Source: an uncultured Prochlorococcus sp. (GTDB lineage Bacteria > Cyanobacteriota > Cyanobacteriia > PCC-6307 > Cyanobiaceae). Taken from it: a stretch of 64,000 nt of DNA. How positions within the stretch are numbered: the stretch's first letter is position 1; every line of letters starts with the position of its first letter. Shown here piece by piece: positions 63,735 to 64,000 of this stretch. Position numbers and translations under genes: made by a program. Where the stretch lies: the NCBI GenBank assembly GCA_902594875.1, contig CACJNU010000008.1:1-64000 (forward strand), written 5' to 3'. A model generated the notes under the pieces. That model was not told the origin of the DNA. It did not search any database and saw only the letters and a list, made by a program, of their open reading frames with translations.

Positions 63735-64000
63735 CTATTGCCCCAACTCTTCAAGTTGCTTCCTCACATCAGCAATTGCAGAATTAAGTTGCTCAACTTT
63801 CTTCTCCAGATTCTCTCCTTCAACTTCATTTATATTTTCATTTGAATCAATAGCTTCTGAGCCGTCTTGAATTCTAGAGGAATACATCATTGCTTTTTGT
63901 TTTTTTTCCTCCTTTCTTTTGTCTGCTTCGGATATTAACCACCAAGCTAGACCTGCTGCTCCAATAAAAGCACCGCTTATTAATGATAAAAGATTATTTG
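63735..64000 (-). CDS. Hypothetical membrane-anchored protein, C-terminal part (truncated by window end)
   Basis: Open minus frame ...LLSLISGAFIGAAGLAWWLISEADKRKEEKKQKAMMYSSR...QLEELGQ*. Confidence 0.65.
   Translation of the reverse strand, partial: NNLLSLISGAFIGAAGLAWWLISEADKRKEEKKQKAMMYSSRIQDGSEAIDSNENINEVEGENLEKKVEQLNSAIADVRKQLEELGQ

Overview
AT-rich (low-GC) core chromosome segment from a picocyanobacterium. Gene content and protein sequences point to high-light Prochlorococcus (petN, psb29/thf1, pcyA, chlP, hemA, ccsA, ferredoxin-sulfite reductase, glgC, glpX). From the left: (i) a phosphate/arsenic island: phoR 3' end, phytase-like esterase/phosphatase, porin, pstS, chrA, arsJ, ArsJ-associated GAPDH, arsR, pstCAB. 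(ii) A four-gene ligase-associated DNA repair cassette: metallophosphoesterase, Lhr-like helicase, ATP-dependent DNA ligase, MBL exonuclease. (iii) A 20-27 kb stretch of small, poorly characterised ORFs. (iv) A long run of housekeeping and photosynthesis genes: petN, psb29, clpP, ftsH, sipA-like, M16 peptidases, pcyA, devBCA-like exporter, rpsB-tsf, recG, sir, glyS, chlP, typA, lptB, ccsA, rpe, glpX, hemA, glgC, gnd, pgl, ilvD. I found no tRNA, rRNA, CRISPR array, transposon or prophage. The best candidates for undescribed biology are regulatory: interleaved inverted repeats in the rpsB 5' leader that could form a pseudoknot or switch; a perfect 13-bp-stem inverted repeat upstream of glpX; tandem 11-bp TTAA (Pho-box-like) arrays; two tandem ArsR-type operators; a possible sRNA/terminator region after pstCAB; a GC-rich start of hemA; and several unannotated small ORFs, including one overlapping the petN stop codon.
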